Source: Cordylochernes scorpioides
Lineage: Eukaryota > Arthropoda > Arachnida > Pseudoscorpiones > Chernetidae
DNA length: 64,000 nucleotides
Assembly: GCA_030710605.1 (NCBI GenBank)
Contig: CP092879.1
Span: 22,204,801 to 22,268,800, forward strand
Reading direction: 5' to 3'
A model generated the notes under the pieces. It had not been told where the DNA came from. It ran no database searches and was given only the letters and a program-made list of their open reading frames with translations. Positions 10,346 to 20,823 of this stretch are shown here, piece after piece; position 1 is the first letter of the stretch; every line of letters starts with the position of its first letter. Made by a program: the position numbers and the translations under genes.

Positions 10346-10710
10346 ATTAATAAATAAATGAATCTATATAAGTACGTTGTCGGTCTGTGATGGAAGATTT
10401 CAACTCGGAAACTGCTGAGAGTTGAAACTTACTTTTTCAGCAATTGCTCAAGATTTTAAAGTAGGATGAAATCCAAATAAATAGGTTTCTCTTTGGAATT
10501 ACAAATAAACAAAAAAAGGTCAAAGTTCTAGAAATATATATTAATTTATCTGTTAAATTGTCAGTTCAAAAATGTTTCAAATATCATCATATATTCATTC
10601 ATCATAAAATGTTTTTTTAGCAGAAGAGGATAGTTTCTTCAGCTTTATCCTGATATGTATGATAATCATTTATTTTCCATTAGAATTATAATATTCTGTA
10701 TCAATTAGAT
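10346..10710. other. unassigned
   Basis: AT-rich sequence. No gene or element was recognised. Confidence 0.3.
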
Positions 10711-10927
10711 TAATCAAATATAAATCTCCGAGGATAAGTTTTTTTATTACACTTTTAACGAGTTTACAAGCTTTCGGGTTTTAAACGACCCTTCTACAGG
10801 TAATAAGTTTTAGAAACGACTTTTATAAACCTTATTACCTATAGAAGGGTCGTTCAAAACCCGAAAACTTGTAAACTCGTTAAAAGTCTAATAAAGAAAC
10901 TTATCCTCTGAGATTTATATTTGATTA
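10711..10927. repeat. foldback hairpin with paired hammerhead-like motifs
   Basis: This is an almost perfect inverted repeat of about 215 bp with a short loop near 10815. Each arm carries the motif TAGAAGGGTCGTTCAAAACC followed by CGAAAACTTG (plus strand at 10845-10875; minus strand at 10768-10800), then an AATAAAGAAACTTATCCTC tail. The stem GGGT/ACCC replaces the GGGC/GCCC seen in the Penelope terminal repeats, which keeps pairing. Confidence 0.65.
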
Positions 10928-11940
10928 ATTTATTTTTCATCAATACTCATCGAGCTTCTTCTGGATCTTGAACAAAAATCGTCGAAGCTTTTGAATTCCC
11001 TAGTGGATAGATTTAAGAATTCACTTTCAATATGCTAACTTGATTATTGATTACTGACTGTTAGGAATACAGTGTGTAGGACACAGTAGACCCAAATATA
11101 ATTTATTCGAAAGGAGAAATTCTAATAAAGAAGTTGATTGAAATAAATAGTAGACTTTTTGTAGTAGAGAGGAAAAAAAAAAGATTTATACGGAAAAATA
11201 TAAAAGAGCTCACTTTACTGGATATTTCAATTTTAAAATTAAATAAAAAATAGCCTCTCCCTATCTACATATTCATTATTTCTTTATAAATAGAGGATAC
11301 AAAGAGAATCAGGCATTCATGGAAAAATCCCTTTCTAAATAATAGTAAAGGCACAATAACTTAATAAAAATCAATATTTAATCTTGTTTTATAAAGGAAA
11401 ATTTATGGAAAATGTTTTTAATCATTAACCCACTTCTCTGTTGTTTTGAACATCATTAAATATTTCTGCAAAAGTTTGTTTGGTTTAGAAGAATTCGATC
11501 AGATTTGCACATTTGTCTTTCTACTTGAGAACAGTATCAAGATTGAAGAATATTTGTGAATATTCAAAACACCTTTCAAGCTCCTCAATAAGTCATTGTG
11601 TCATTTTCTATGGTGATCATTCTATTAAATTCCTTTTCATATCTTTAATACACGTCGAACTTTATTTAATCATTATAATTACTGGTAAAATTGATAAAAA
11701 TTTAGTTATAGATAAGAGAAAATGATAATCTGTGTCGGCAATATTTTCCTTTCAATGTTATAAACCGGCGAGTTCCTCGACTCTTCTTCTCGGAACTGAC
11801 AAGTACTATTAAATAAATCAACAAAACTACAAATCTAAAAATAAACGAGAAAAGGAGATCTATAATATAAAAATATAAAATCAAATCATTAAAACAATAA
11901 TAAACATTAAGAGGAGCTTCTTGTGTAAATTTCATTAATA
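10928..11940. other. unassigned AT-rich stretch
   Basis: It holds short open frames only (for example 11513-11725 and the minus frame at 11702-11935) with low-complexity, hydrophobic composition typical of random AT-rich DNA. No element was recognised. Confidence 0.3.
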
Positions 11941-11942
11941 CC

Positions 11943-11980
11943 GCAAGCTTTCGAACAGAACGTTCTTCAACGGGCGTGGA
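11943..11980 (-). ncRNA. hammerhead-like motif, isolated copy
   Basis: The minus strand reads CCCGTTGAAGAACGTTCTGT followed by TCGAAAGCTTGC. The stem GAAC/GTTC closes over a UCU-type loop and is followed by GAAAGC. Its 5' box is UUGAAGA rather than CUGANGA. It sits at the 3' side of a minus-strand LINE fragment. Confidence 0.4.
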
Positions 11981-11989
11981 TAGTAAAAA

Positions 11990-12445
11990 CGTACTAACAT
12001 CGATATCTCACTTCAGCAAAGTTCAGACAGTCGTAGATAAGGTGGAGAGCAGTTTGTTCAGTTTCTCCGCAGGTACAATTTGATGTTTCTGATAGACCTC
12101 TTTTATGTATGTAGTGCTAGACAAATTGATTATATAAATAAGTTAAAGTTGTTATTTTTCGGTTAATAAAGATAGCTTCGTTTCATCACACAAATTATTT
12201 ATCACACGAAGAACTGTATTAATTATATTTCTCAAGTATAAAAAATTTGTGGCCCAGAGAACGATATTCATATCATCAGCATATGCTACAGGACGATTTC
12301 CTGAAATTTGAGTAAGGCCAACGAGAGAGAAGGCCGTTGAGAATGATGTTCCAAATTAACGGAAACAATACATATTTATGTGGATATCGTTTGTTTAGTT
12401 GTTTTGACACAGGAAATCCAATGTATTCAAAGAAGACATTACGAT
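11990..12445 (-). pseudogene. LINE reverse transcriptase fragment joined to its C-terminal tail
   Basis: On the minus strand, from about 12420, the frame encodes LFPLIWNIILNGLLSLVGL, then PVAYADDMNIVLWAT at 12250-12300. These are motif B-like and motif C (YADD) of a LINE reverse transcriptase. A stop and about 80 bases later the same strand encodes KRGLSETSNCTCGETEQTAL followed by HLIYDC, the C-terminal knuckle of the same LINE family as 9970-10345. The several hundred residues that should lie between RT and tail are missing, so the copy has an internal deletion as well as stops. Confidence 0.65.
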
Positions 12446-12639
12446 CTTAAAAGTATGATAATCTATTATTCATGTTTAATCAAATGAGTGTTCTCAACTG
12501 TTCAAGGGATTTAATTATACTTGGATGCCAGGGGTTGTCACACGCACAAATGCCGCAGTTATTTACAGTTAAAAGAAATGAAATGAGAGGGTTATTAGAA
12601 TATTATTTGAAGTCGTCAAATAGGGCTGAAGAAAGGATC

Positions 12640-13225
12640 CAGGGCGAGGTCTTGATGAAGGCGAAAGAGAGTCCGAGTTTGAGTCTTGATGAAGGCTGTA
12701 GAGAGGATCCTGGGCGAAGTCCTGATGAAGACCGAAAAGAGGATCCTGGGCGAAGTCTTGATGAAGGCTGAAGAGAGGATTCTGGACGCAGTCCTGATGA
12801 AGGCTGAAGAGTGGATCCTGGGCGAAGTCCTGATGAAGACCGAAAAGAGGATCCTGGGCGAAGTCTTGATGAAGGCTGAAGAGAGGATTCTGGACGCAGT
12901 CCTGATGAAGGCTGAAGAGTGGATTCTGGGCGAAGTCTTAATGAAGGCTGAAGAGAGGATCCTGGGCGAAGTCTTAATGAAGGCTGAAGAGATATTCTTG
13001 GGCGAGGTCCTGATGAAGGCTGAAGAGAGATTCCTGGGCGAGGTCCTGATGAAGGCTGAAGATAGGATCCTGGGCGAAGTCTTAATGAAGGCTGAAGAGA
13101 GATTCCTGGGTGAAATCCTGATGAAGTCTGAAGAGAGAGTACGGGTCTGAGTCCTGATGAAGGCTAAGGAGAGGATTCTGGGCGAAGGCCTGAAGAGGGT
13201 TGAAGGAGGGTCTAGGCAGTAATAT
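12640..13225 (+). repeat. 36-bp minisatellite, about 16 units
   Basis: The unit is GTCCTGATGAAGGCTGAAGA followed by GAGGATCCTGGGCGAA, repeated with point variation and a few unit-length changes. Because 36 is a multiple of three, one frame stays open from 12686 to 13150 and encodes a 12-residue repeat VLMKAEERILGE. No start context, domain or homologue supports it as a gene. Frames shift between the first units, which argues against coding selection. Confidence 0.8.
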
Positions 13226-14299
13226 CTGCCTCAAAAAGCAGCCCTGACACGGATTCATTTGCTCATTGATTTATTTATAATTTTTAATTATGAATTTAAC
13301 ATTTTTTCTTTAATAAAAATAGTAATTATTAATAATAATGATATTATTATAATCAATATTTACTTAATTATTAAAACGCCTAAAATTACCAAAATAAATA
13401 TATTTCTAAAACTACAAGCAGACTCTACAAGTGCCATGCTCTCAAGATAATTACCACAGCAACTAGTAAATATAACAAACCACCATTCTATTTACATACA
13501 CCAAACATGTCACATTAATCATGGATGAATTAATTGAACTACATTTTGATTATAAATTACGATATTTAAAGGATTATGGATCCTGTCGTTATTTATAATT
13601 CTTTCTATTTAGAGATAGAGTTTGAAGCCGTCAGTCATTTGTTAGTAAACGTCATTAGCCCCGAGTGCCGCATTTATAATTATTAGTGTGATGTGGTGGA
13701 GACTATTTAGTGGCTTAGAGGACTCCAACTTTGACAAGTTTCGTGACAAATGTCCTCAGGCGACGTCCAATTTTTCTTTCAGGAAACGCCATGATTGATG
13801 TTGGGCCTTTCTGAGACTTGTGGTCTATTTCCTGCCTTAAATACAAGAACTTGGTTGAGCATCTTTCCGCACAAAGTTTCTTCTTCTTATTTATTAATTT
13901 ATCTTCCTAACATAAATCTCTAGATGGGATTACTAGAATATTATTGAATAAAACATTTGTTACCGGAATTTTGAGATGATTTTAAAATAATAATATGAAA
14001 ACAAGCATTTTCTAGATAAGAATTTCTAACAATAGGTTCCCTGTTGCTGAGAGAGACTTATAGTTTATTTATTAATTAGATAAAACTTTTTAAAAATATA
14101 TCGATATATGATTCAAAGTACCTCTGCTTCATTATCTTTATAAGAAAATATCAAAAGTAAAGGTATTCAGGTAGTCATTATACTTAATTAGTTATATAAA
14201 ACAAATTTTATTTTCTTTTTAGATATTAATATAGAATTCAAAATGTATATATTCAAAGTAATCTATGTGCTAATTTAATTTATTAAAATTCTACGCCAT
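13226..14299. other. unassigned; LTR- or promoter-like block at 13600-13910
   Basis: Most of the stretch is AT-rich without features. 13600-13910 is richer in GC and ends with a CTTAAATACAAG TATA-like element near 13836 followed by a pyrimidine-rich stretch. This could be part of an LTR or a promoter. No flanking duplication or gene was found. Confidence 0.25.
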
Positions 14300-14550
14300 A
14301 AGCCGTTTTGGGTGAAATGTAATATTGATTACATTTTCTATAAAAATAATTGATAAGGTACAATTTGTATTATAAATTAGAAACACAATGCAAATTCAAA
14401 TTAATAAATAATTCGTATATTAATAAATTTATTAATTTGGATAGGCCTTATTAAATTGTGTTTCTAATCTATAATACAAATAGCACCTTTTAAATTACTG
14501 GTAATTATAAAAAGGTGTGATACTACGATTACATTTTATCCAACACTGGC
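14300..14550. repeat. AT-rich foldback palindrome
   Basis: The arms contain GTATTATAAATTAGAAACAC at about 14369 and its complement GTGTTTCTAATCTATAATAC at about 14459. Pairing extends outward to AAATGTAATNNNGATTACATTT blocks on both sides. There are no coding sequences; it is probably a MITE. Confidence 0.6.
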
Positions 14551-14682
14551 CATTAAGAACTGTGCTAAATTATATAATATAATTAAATATATACATATAA
14601 TTATGTGAGCAATAGTTACCCAAAAACTATTTGAAAAAGTAAAAATCAATATAAGGTAAAAAGTTTTTTTAAATTTAAATTT

Positions 14683-14722
14683 GCAAGCTTTCTAGCAAAT
14701 ATACTGCTCTTCAACGGGCTGA
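14683..14722 (-). ncRNA. hammerhead-like motif downstream of a Penelope relic
   Basis: The minus strand reads CGTTGAAGAGCAGTATATTT followed by GCTAGAAAGC: stem AGCA/TGCT, then GAAAGC. It lies about 230-300 bases downstream of the decayed Penelope ORF at 14950-16100. The intact copies at 17-27 kb have their motif in the equivalent place, which supports an ancestral association with the Penelope 3' region. Confidence 0.45.
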
Positions 14723-14949
14723 TATTCTCTCTATGTACAATCTCTAAATAATATTTATACTGAATAATTGAAAACCTTTGTTATTAGCATGTGCTCTCGC
14801 GGGCGTGCATCAGATTGTTACCAGCTAAAGTAATAGATATTATACTGGGATTGAATATATATACATTCCAATAATTATTAATATTTAGAATATTTGTCAG
14901 CGATATTGTTATATTGGGTTGGCAGGTGAATTTTTCTATTGATGCTATT

Positions 14950-16100
14950 TATTTTTGATGATACCTGTGCTTCCAGGAATAATCGTTGTTGCTTGCTTTC
15001 TATGTCGTGATAATGGGCTATTGCTTGTTTGAGATTAAATGTGTGTCAGTGGTGCAGGTGTGTTGATATATTAAGGATCTATTGTCTTTGTATCTTATGT
15101 TTCTTTCGTGTTCTTTTAGTCTGGTCTCTATTGTCCTACTGGTTTCTCCTACATATGTGGCATTACATTGGTTACATTTGACAGAGTATATTGCATTAGA
15201 TTTAGATAGGGGATCGGAACTAATATATTTGGTAATTGGGTTTCTCAGCAAAGAACCGAGATTGGCATGGCTGCTAAGATAAGTGGCTATCCCATATTTA
15301 TTAAACTTATGAGCTATTGTAGTATTGACTTTAGAATAAGGAATGGTGCAATGTGTTCGGTATGTCTTGGGTTGGCGGGAGATGTTTGGATTGAAGGAAT
15401 GTCTATGGATGAATTAAATCGGGGTAACCTAACGCTGTTAAATGGTTGGTGATGTTGGTCTGTTCTATTGTTTTAAATCATGGTAGTGAGCAATGGGTGA
15501 AAATACATTTGGTGAGTGTTTTTACTACAGTGATTTTATGGATAATGGGGCAAAATGAGGTGTAGTGGGTATAGGAGGGGTTCATGTGCTTTTTGTAAAA
15601 AACTGTCGTATGAAACTTGGTTGGTGTTCTGAGGATTAGAATATTTAGGAAGGGTAAGACATTATTGTTTTCACTTTCCAAGGTAAAAAAGATTTCATGG
15701 TTGTAACTATTAAGTGTGTTGAGAATGCTTTTATCCTTATCCTTCGAGCAAATGCAAAATATATCGTCAATATACCTCCTCCAAAATATTAAGTCTGGCG
15801 CATGTTGTGAATTAATCCAGCGGTCAAGACAGGACATGAGTAATTCTGCTACTACCGTGGATAAGGGACTACCCATGGGGGAACCTCTAATTTGTTGGAA
15901 CCATTGCCCATCAAACGAGGAAAACGTTCATCTCCAAACACAGTCTGCACAGTTTTTCTATCTTGTTGATTATGGTTATGTCGGTGTTGAGGTCTATAAG
16001 AAATTCTGTAACACTTTCTATGATCAGTTGGTGGGGTAAGCTGAGGTATAGCGATACAACGTCAAAATAACACATGATCAGTTCTTGGGCGGGGTTATAT
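14950..16100 (-). pseudogene. decayed Penelope-like element: RT and GIY-YIG fragments
   Basis: Minus-strand frames give, in order, CYFDVVSLYLSLPHQ (RT motif A, about 16040), MGSPLSTVVAELLM (motif B, 15876), FWRRYIDDIFCIC (motif C, YIDD, about 15780), PFLNILILRTPTKFHTTV, and then IYSVKCNQCNATYVGETSRT (GIY-YIG nuclease, about 15185). Stops and frame changes separate the pieces (15876-15478 and 15251-15018 are the main open parts). The N-terminal region is missing. It is clearly older and more diverged than the four copies at 17.9-27.2 kb. Confidence 0.8.
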
Positions 16101-17374
16101 ACATATAATTAATTATATCGTAAAAGTTAGTAAAATTTTATATTAGTTAATCAAAAACTAACAAAGATATATCAATAATTAATATTTTTTAATATTCTTA
16201 TTGTTAAGTTTTTATCAACTTATGTACAATGTTATCTTGCGTAACTCTGATTGAAATTTTACCTAGGGATGTTTTATTCATAGGAAATTTAGGTAAAGAG
16301 CTAATTTGTTGCTTTTGAAAACCTAACCAGAGATTCAAGTGACTATCTTCGAAAATATCGTTTTTTTCTTAAAATAAAAAATGCTGATAATTTATAAAGC
16401 TTATTACTATGGTTTATGAAAGAATTATGGATTTAAATACAGTATAATAATAATCAAAGCAAAGGTTAGCATTCTTAATATTAAATACATTATATAATTC
16501 GTCATTTTGTTTCATTTTCATTCACTAAACACATTGAAAAAAATATATACACTATTCCAAAAATACTAGTTTTTGAGAATTCTGAAGAAGACCATTTTAA
16601 ATGACAGTTTATAATAGTTACATTTTTATTAACTTTATAATAAATAAGTTACACATGAACGTTGAAAAAATGAAAAAAAAAAACCCAACAATTTCTTATT
16701 TAAAATTATATAGGGTGAATTTTCACAATTGGGAAAATAAAGTAGTAAACTATTTGGATTGCTAAATAATATCTATATTGGACCAGTAATTTGTGAATCT
16801 TTTCATTCGATTGGCAGAATATCAATGTTCATAAAGGTGGAACAACTAAATCTCTAATTTTTATGTTCGACTCTCTTGTAAATTGACTCTGATTGGCGTT
16901 CTAAGAGAGAGATGACATATATTATGTATGTCGATAGGTGTATATATTGATACATATTAGATGACATAATATACTTCTGTATTTTTCATTAATATTCACT
17001 TATAGTTAAACAAGTCAATATAATCACAGGTGTGATATTATTGTATATCTGTACTCCTGTAGAAGGGCTACGAAAGCTAGAGTTTGCAATAAAAAGAAAT
17101 AAGAAACTCATCTCCGGAGACTTATCGACTTTTTAAATTGTTATTTAGGAGATTTGAATATATATAATTCACTTATAATTGTTATATTATTACATTTCAA
17201 AGCTTATTAAGTAGATTGATGATTATCCCATAAGTACTATAGTATCAAAAACTTGAATTTACCTTTTTACTGATATGGTTTGTTAAAAATAAGCTATCCA
17301 ACATTATGAAGATTCTAATGAAAGTTTCAGAGAATATTTTGGAAACTGATGATTACCAAAATTTATCCAGCGAA
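16101..17374. other. unassigned AT-rich stretch with one hammerhead-like motif
   Basis: No gene was recognised. At about 17052-17085 the plus strand reads CCTGTAGAAGGGCTACGAAA followed by GCTAGAG and an AATAAA-type tail. This is a Penelope-type hammerhead-like motif whose stem loop has been lost. Confidence 0.35.
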
Positions 17375-17660
17375 ATTTTTTAATAAACAATTTTTTACGG
17401 GGCATGGAGACTTTAACATATAGTTATACAGAATTGTTAGAATTGGCAGAATTGATTCTTCAATCTGCTTATGTGACCAAGAAGATCACAACCCTGAGCA
17501 TATTTTAATCCGGTGCCCACTTGTTGCAGATTTGAGAGTACAATGTCAAAAGAACATTTACAGTTTAAGCCGAATGGTTTCCAGTAAAGAAGAATATAGA
17601 AAATTTAATAAATTCTGCAGACTCTATCTACCGTGGACCTAAATTAAAATAATGAATTGA
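17375..17660 (+). pseudogene. LINE C-terminal fragment
   Basis: The plus frame encodes FFTGHGDFN then IDSSICLCDQEDHNPEHILI and RCP. TGHG-F followed by CxC...H-x4-C is the C-terminal signature of I/Jockey/R1-like LINE polyproteins. A stop lies inside the frame and the ORF ends near 17640. The family differs from the one at 9970 and 35750. Confidence 0.6.
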
Positions 17661-17867
17661 AAATTATAGTTTTAATTAATATAGTTTTAACTTTAAATAA
17701 ACTATATTTATACCATTATTTTAGTGGTTATAATTCTAACATTTTTGATAATATGTTTGTAAATAAAATTTATTTCTTGTATAATTTATTGCTCTAAAAT
17801 GTAAATTGAAATAATTTTCACTCTCTCTCTAAAACTATAAATAATTTATATATATGTAATATTAAAA

Positions 17868-18153
17868 ACTTAAAACTCTTCCGGTGTACAGCTTATGAAA
17901 AAACGTATCATTAAATGGAAGATAGGTATCTTTTATTTGTAAACGTTACGAGCTTTCGGGCAAACGCCCTTCTACAGGTTTGACAGAAATTAAGGCGAGA
18001 GACCGACCTATATACAAGGGATGATTTACATAATAAACAATTTTTTTTATAACTTAGCAGTAAGAATTTTTAATTTTTAATAAGTAACTATTGTATTGAT
18101 ATGGTAATAAGATGTTGTATACTAGATTTTTAACTATGTAAAAAAGGAATAGA
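17868..18153 (-). repeat. Penelope terminal repeat (pLTR), outer left
   Basis: This sequence is repeated at 20529-20823 (direct), 24284-24590 and 26945-27214 (inverted). It follows the ORF end of copy A on the minus strand. It contains the hammerhead-like motif at 17946-17980. Confidence 0.75.
17946..17980 (-). ncRNA. hammerhead-like motif in the Penelope terminal repeat, copy A
   Basis: Minus strand: CCTGTAGAAGGGCGTTTGCC followed by CGAAAGCTCGTAACG. The stem GGGC/GCCC is capped by GUUU and flanked 5' by CUGUAGA and 3' by GAAA. This is the layout of hammerhead stem II between the CUGANGA box and GAAA, except that position 6 is U instead of A. Penelope-like elements are known to carry hammerhead ribozymes in their terminal repeats. 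Activity cannot be judged from sequence. Identical motifs lie at 20617-20650, 24455-24490 and 27124-27160. Confidence 0.55.
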
Positions 18154-19341
18154 TTAACTTGAAACAAAGATATCATAAATTTCAGGAATTTCTATTTTTC
18201 TATTTATGCTTTTAAGTTTGGTGGATACTATGGATTCTAACATTAATCTTTGGTGTAGGTTGGGTATGTTACGGTAATGGATAGTGGGGTGGGTGGTATT
18301 AAAAGAGTGGCCAGTGGATGCAACATGCTGATAGATGAGGGAACGTGGGTCGTTGTTATTAATGTTGCGGTTGTGTTCTGACATTCTAATGGCGACGGTT
18401 CTACCTGTCTCACCCACATAAGTGGCGGAACAATGTTCGCATGAGACAGAGTAGACCGCCCCAGAAGAATCCAGAGGACTGAGTTGGGTACCAGTTTTTG
18501 TAATGGGGTGTCGGAGAAGTGAGTGGATACTGGGGGTATTAATGAAAAAGGTGCGAATGCCAAATGGCCTGATGAGACGGGAGATACTAACTGTTAAAGG
18601 AGAATAGGGCAACATGCAGGTAGTCCTGAAGACTGGGGGAGGATTGGAGGGGGCGGGAGAATAGGTATGTTTATTAATGAATATTAGTGGATAGGAGGCG
18701 GCGGTGAGATGGGAGATGATACGGGCTTTTTCTGTGGTTTTAAAGATGGGTAGAGAGCAGTGTGTGTGAAGGCGCCTGGTGAGTGTTTTAACGATGTTAA
18801 TTTTGTGTACTATGGGGCAGAAGGAGTAGAAATGGGTGTAGGTGGGGGTACTGCTATTCTTATAGTATACTGTGGTGTGGAATGATGCCGGGGTACGTAT
18901 GATTAAGATGTCTAGGAAGGGAATGATGTGTCCCTGTTCTTTTTCCATGGTGAACGAGAGGTTAGGGTTGTAACTGTTGAGGGTGGACAGGATGGTTTCT
19001 TCAAGGTCGGTTTTACATATGCAAAGGATATCATCGACATATCGTCGCCAGAAAAGAATGTCATCACAATGGAGGTTGCAGACCCATTTATCTATTCTGG
19101 TCATAACCAGCTCAGCAGCTATGGAGGAGAGGGGGCTTCCCATAGGTGATCCCCTTATCTGTTTGAAATGGATATGGTCAAAGGTAAAGGTGCTCATGTT
19201 TAAGCATATCTGTGAGAGGGATGTGATAGAGTTGGTCTTGACGGGATCTGTGTTGATGGAAACCAAAAATTGGTTGAGGCTGTCAATTATCAGGTGATGG
19301 GGGAGACTGAGGTATAGGGATGAAACGTCAAATGAACACAT
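18154..19341 (-). CDS. Penelope-like RT and GIY-YIG endonuclease, C-terminal ORF, copy A
   Basis: This 395-residue frame holds the catalytic half of a Penelope-like reverse transcriptase. Residues 3-13 are motif A (SFDVSSLYLSL), 65-78 motif B (SPMGSPLSSIAAEL), 101-104 the YVDD catalytic box, and 141-149 a PFLDILIIR motif. The end (about 296-385) is the GIY-YIG nuclease, with VYSV at 296-299, C301 and C304, YVGETGRT at 308-315 and SEH at 321-323. These enzymes nick DNA and prime reverse transcription at the nick. The frame overlaps the N-terminal ORF (19328-20497) by 14 bases in another frame. The break is a run of nine G at 19353-19361, where the continuous copies have eight. The stop is followed directly by the terminal repeat. 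Confidence 0.9.
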   Translation of the reverse strand: MCSFDVSSLYLSLPHHLIIDSLNQFLVSINTDPVKTNSITSLSQICLNMSTFTFDHIHFKQIRGSPMGSPLSSIAAELVMTRIDKWVCNLHCDDILFWRRYVDDILCICKTDLEETILSTLNSYNPNLSFTMEKEQGHIIPFLDILIIRTPASFHTTVYYKNSSTPTYTHFYSFCPIVHKINIVKTLTRRLHTHCSLPIFKTTEKARIISHLTAASYPLIFINKHTYSPAPSNPPPVFRTTCMLPYSPLTVSISRLIRPFGIRTFFINTPSIHSLLRHPITKTGTQLSPLDSSGAVYSVSCEHCSATYVGETGRTVAIRMSEHNRNINNNDPRSLIYQHVASTGHSFNTTHPTIHYRNIPNLHQRLMLESIVSTKLKSINRKIEIPEIYDIFVSS

Positions 19342-20497
19342 GGTGAAGTTTTGGGGGGGGGTGTAGGCCGGTTATTTCTTGAATGAGTGTGGGGGTGCTG
19401 GAAACTGTGAGATTACTTCTATTGTTGTTTAAAAGAGGTGAGAGATAATTTGAGAGGTACTTAGCTAGGGGGTAGGCGGGAGAGAGGTGATACGCAATGA
19501 TAGGGCGCAGAGGGACAGAAGGTTTGTGGACCTTGGGAAGGCCGTAGATGTAGGTACCATTGGGGAGATTAGTGGTAAAGGATTTGTGTTCCTCCGTTGA
19601 GATGAGACTGGTTCTTTTCATTCGGTTGAGAGAGGACTTGAAGGTTTTTAGTGCTATTGTGCTCTCTTGTGCGGAAATTTGAGAAAAAGTGGCTGTGTCC
19701 TGCAATATTTCCAAGATTTTGGCGTGGTACGAAGATCGGTCTAGGATTACGGTGTCAGTGCCCTTATCTGATCTGCTGATGACAATTGAATGTTGTTTCA
19801 TTAGTCTGCGGAGGGCCTTGGATTCAGTTTGGGAATTTGGGGGTGGGGGGAGAGGTCTCTGGAGTACCCGGGATACATGGTTTCTGATGGCGCATCTGTC
19901 TTGATGGTTATGATTCTTAACGGAGGCCTCTATTCCACTGATGATCCTGGGTATATCGGGTTTGGCGGGAAGTCGATATTTGAGGCCTTTAGAGAGGAGA
20001 CTGTTTTCAGCAGGGGTGAGGGTTACGCTAGACAGATTGATGATGTTGTTTGAAGCCTCGGGGTTGGCATACTTGTGATCGAGTGGGAAGGAGTATTTTT
20101 GGGACCAGAACGCTAGCTTTTTATCGTGTCTAAGCTGTATACTTCGGTCTTGTACCTTAATATCTGAGGTGGTTCTTTCTATGAGAGCTGTGAGATCAGA
20201 TTCATGAACGTTTTGGGAGGTTAGGCATATCAGCCCTTTGATTGATTTGGTGAGGAATCTAATTTGGGAAAGGCAACCTTTAGTTCTTGCCCGTAAGAGT
20301 TGCCATTGGATTCTTCTTATAAGTTCTGCTGAGAAGGGGTTTCCAACAGGATCCTTTACACGGAGGGATGGAGGGATAAACACTAGCCGTTCACATAGCT
20401 GGTTGAACTTTAAATGGCAACGCCATTTGGCGAGTTGAAGAGATTTCTTGTGGATGAGGAACTTGTATCTGTCGATTTCGCCTCTAGGAAGAGCCAT
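19328..20497 (-). CDS. Penelope-like RT, N-terminal ORF, copy A
   Basis: This 389-residue frame starts MALPRGEIDRYKF. It holds the N-terminal helical region of a Penelope-like polyprotein and the first RT motifs near the end (GLPKVHKPSVPLRPIIAYHL, about residues 317-336, the fingers segment). It runs out after LHPPPKLHHVFI because of the extra G in the homopolymer; without that base the frame would continue into the 395-residue ORF. With the exception of this slip, copy A is full length. The same start is used in copy D (24608), which supports the ATG. Confidence 0.88.
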   Translation of the reverse strand: MALPRGEIDRYKFLIHKKSLQLAKWRCHLKFNQLCERLVFIPPSLRVKDPVGNPFSAELIRRIQWQLLRARTKGCLSQIRFLTKSIKGLICLTSQNVHESDLTALIERTTSDIKVQDRSIQLRHDKKLAFWSQKYSFPLDHKYANPEASNNIINLSSVTLTPAENSLLSKGLKYRLPAKPDIPRIISGIEASVKNHNHQDRCAIRNHVSRVLQRPLPPPPNSQTESKALRRLMKQHSIVISRSDKGTDTVILDRSSYHAKILEILQDTATFSQISAQESTIALKTFKSSLNRMKRTSLISTEEHKSFTTNLPNGTYIYGLPKVHKPSVPLRPIIAYHLSPAYPLAKYLSNYLSPLLNNNRSNLTVSSTPTLIQEITGLHPPPKLHHVFI

Positions 20498-20528
20498 AAT
20501 AAATACGAAGAATTAAACTCAATTGATT

Positions 20529-20823
20529 AATAGTAAAAACTTAAAACTCTTCCGGTGTACAGCTTATGAAAAAACGTATCATTAAATGGAAGATAGGTAT
20601 CTTTTATTTGTAAACGTTACGAGCTTTCGGGCAAACGCCCTTCTACAGGTTTGACAGAAATTAAGGCGAGAGACCGACCTATATACAAGGGATGATTTAC
20701 ATAATAAACAATTTTTTTATAACTTAGCAGTAAGAATTTTTAATTTTTAATAAGTAACTATTGTATTGATATGGTAATAAGATGTTGTATACTAGATTTT
20801 TAACTATGTAAAAAAGGAATAGA
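20529..20823 (-). repeat. Penelope terminal repeat between copies B and A
   Basis: This is a direct repeat of 17868-18153 with only homopolymer-length differences. It joins the ORF end of the truncated copy B to the 5' region of full copy A, the tandem arrangement typical of Penelope elements. The hammerhead-like motif is at 20617-20650 on the minus strand. Confidence 0.75.

Noticed and set aside
12650..13140. Satellite-encoded hammerhead in the minisatellite (CTGATGA ... CGAAGTC)
   Set aside because: The GAAA box is GAAG, and no stem II forms between the boxes.
12686..13150. 154-codon repeat protein
   Set aside because: The frame exists only because the 36-bp minisatellite unit is a multiple of three; the first units shift frame and there is no start context or domain.
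18928..19297. Plus-strand frames opposite the Penelope ORFs (and their counterparts in the other copies)
   Set aside because: They are shadows of the strongly supported reverse-strand RT gene and have no motifs.
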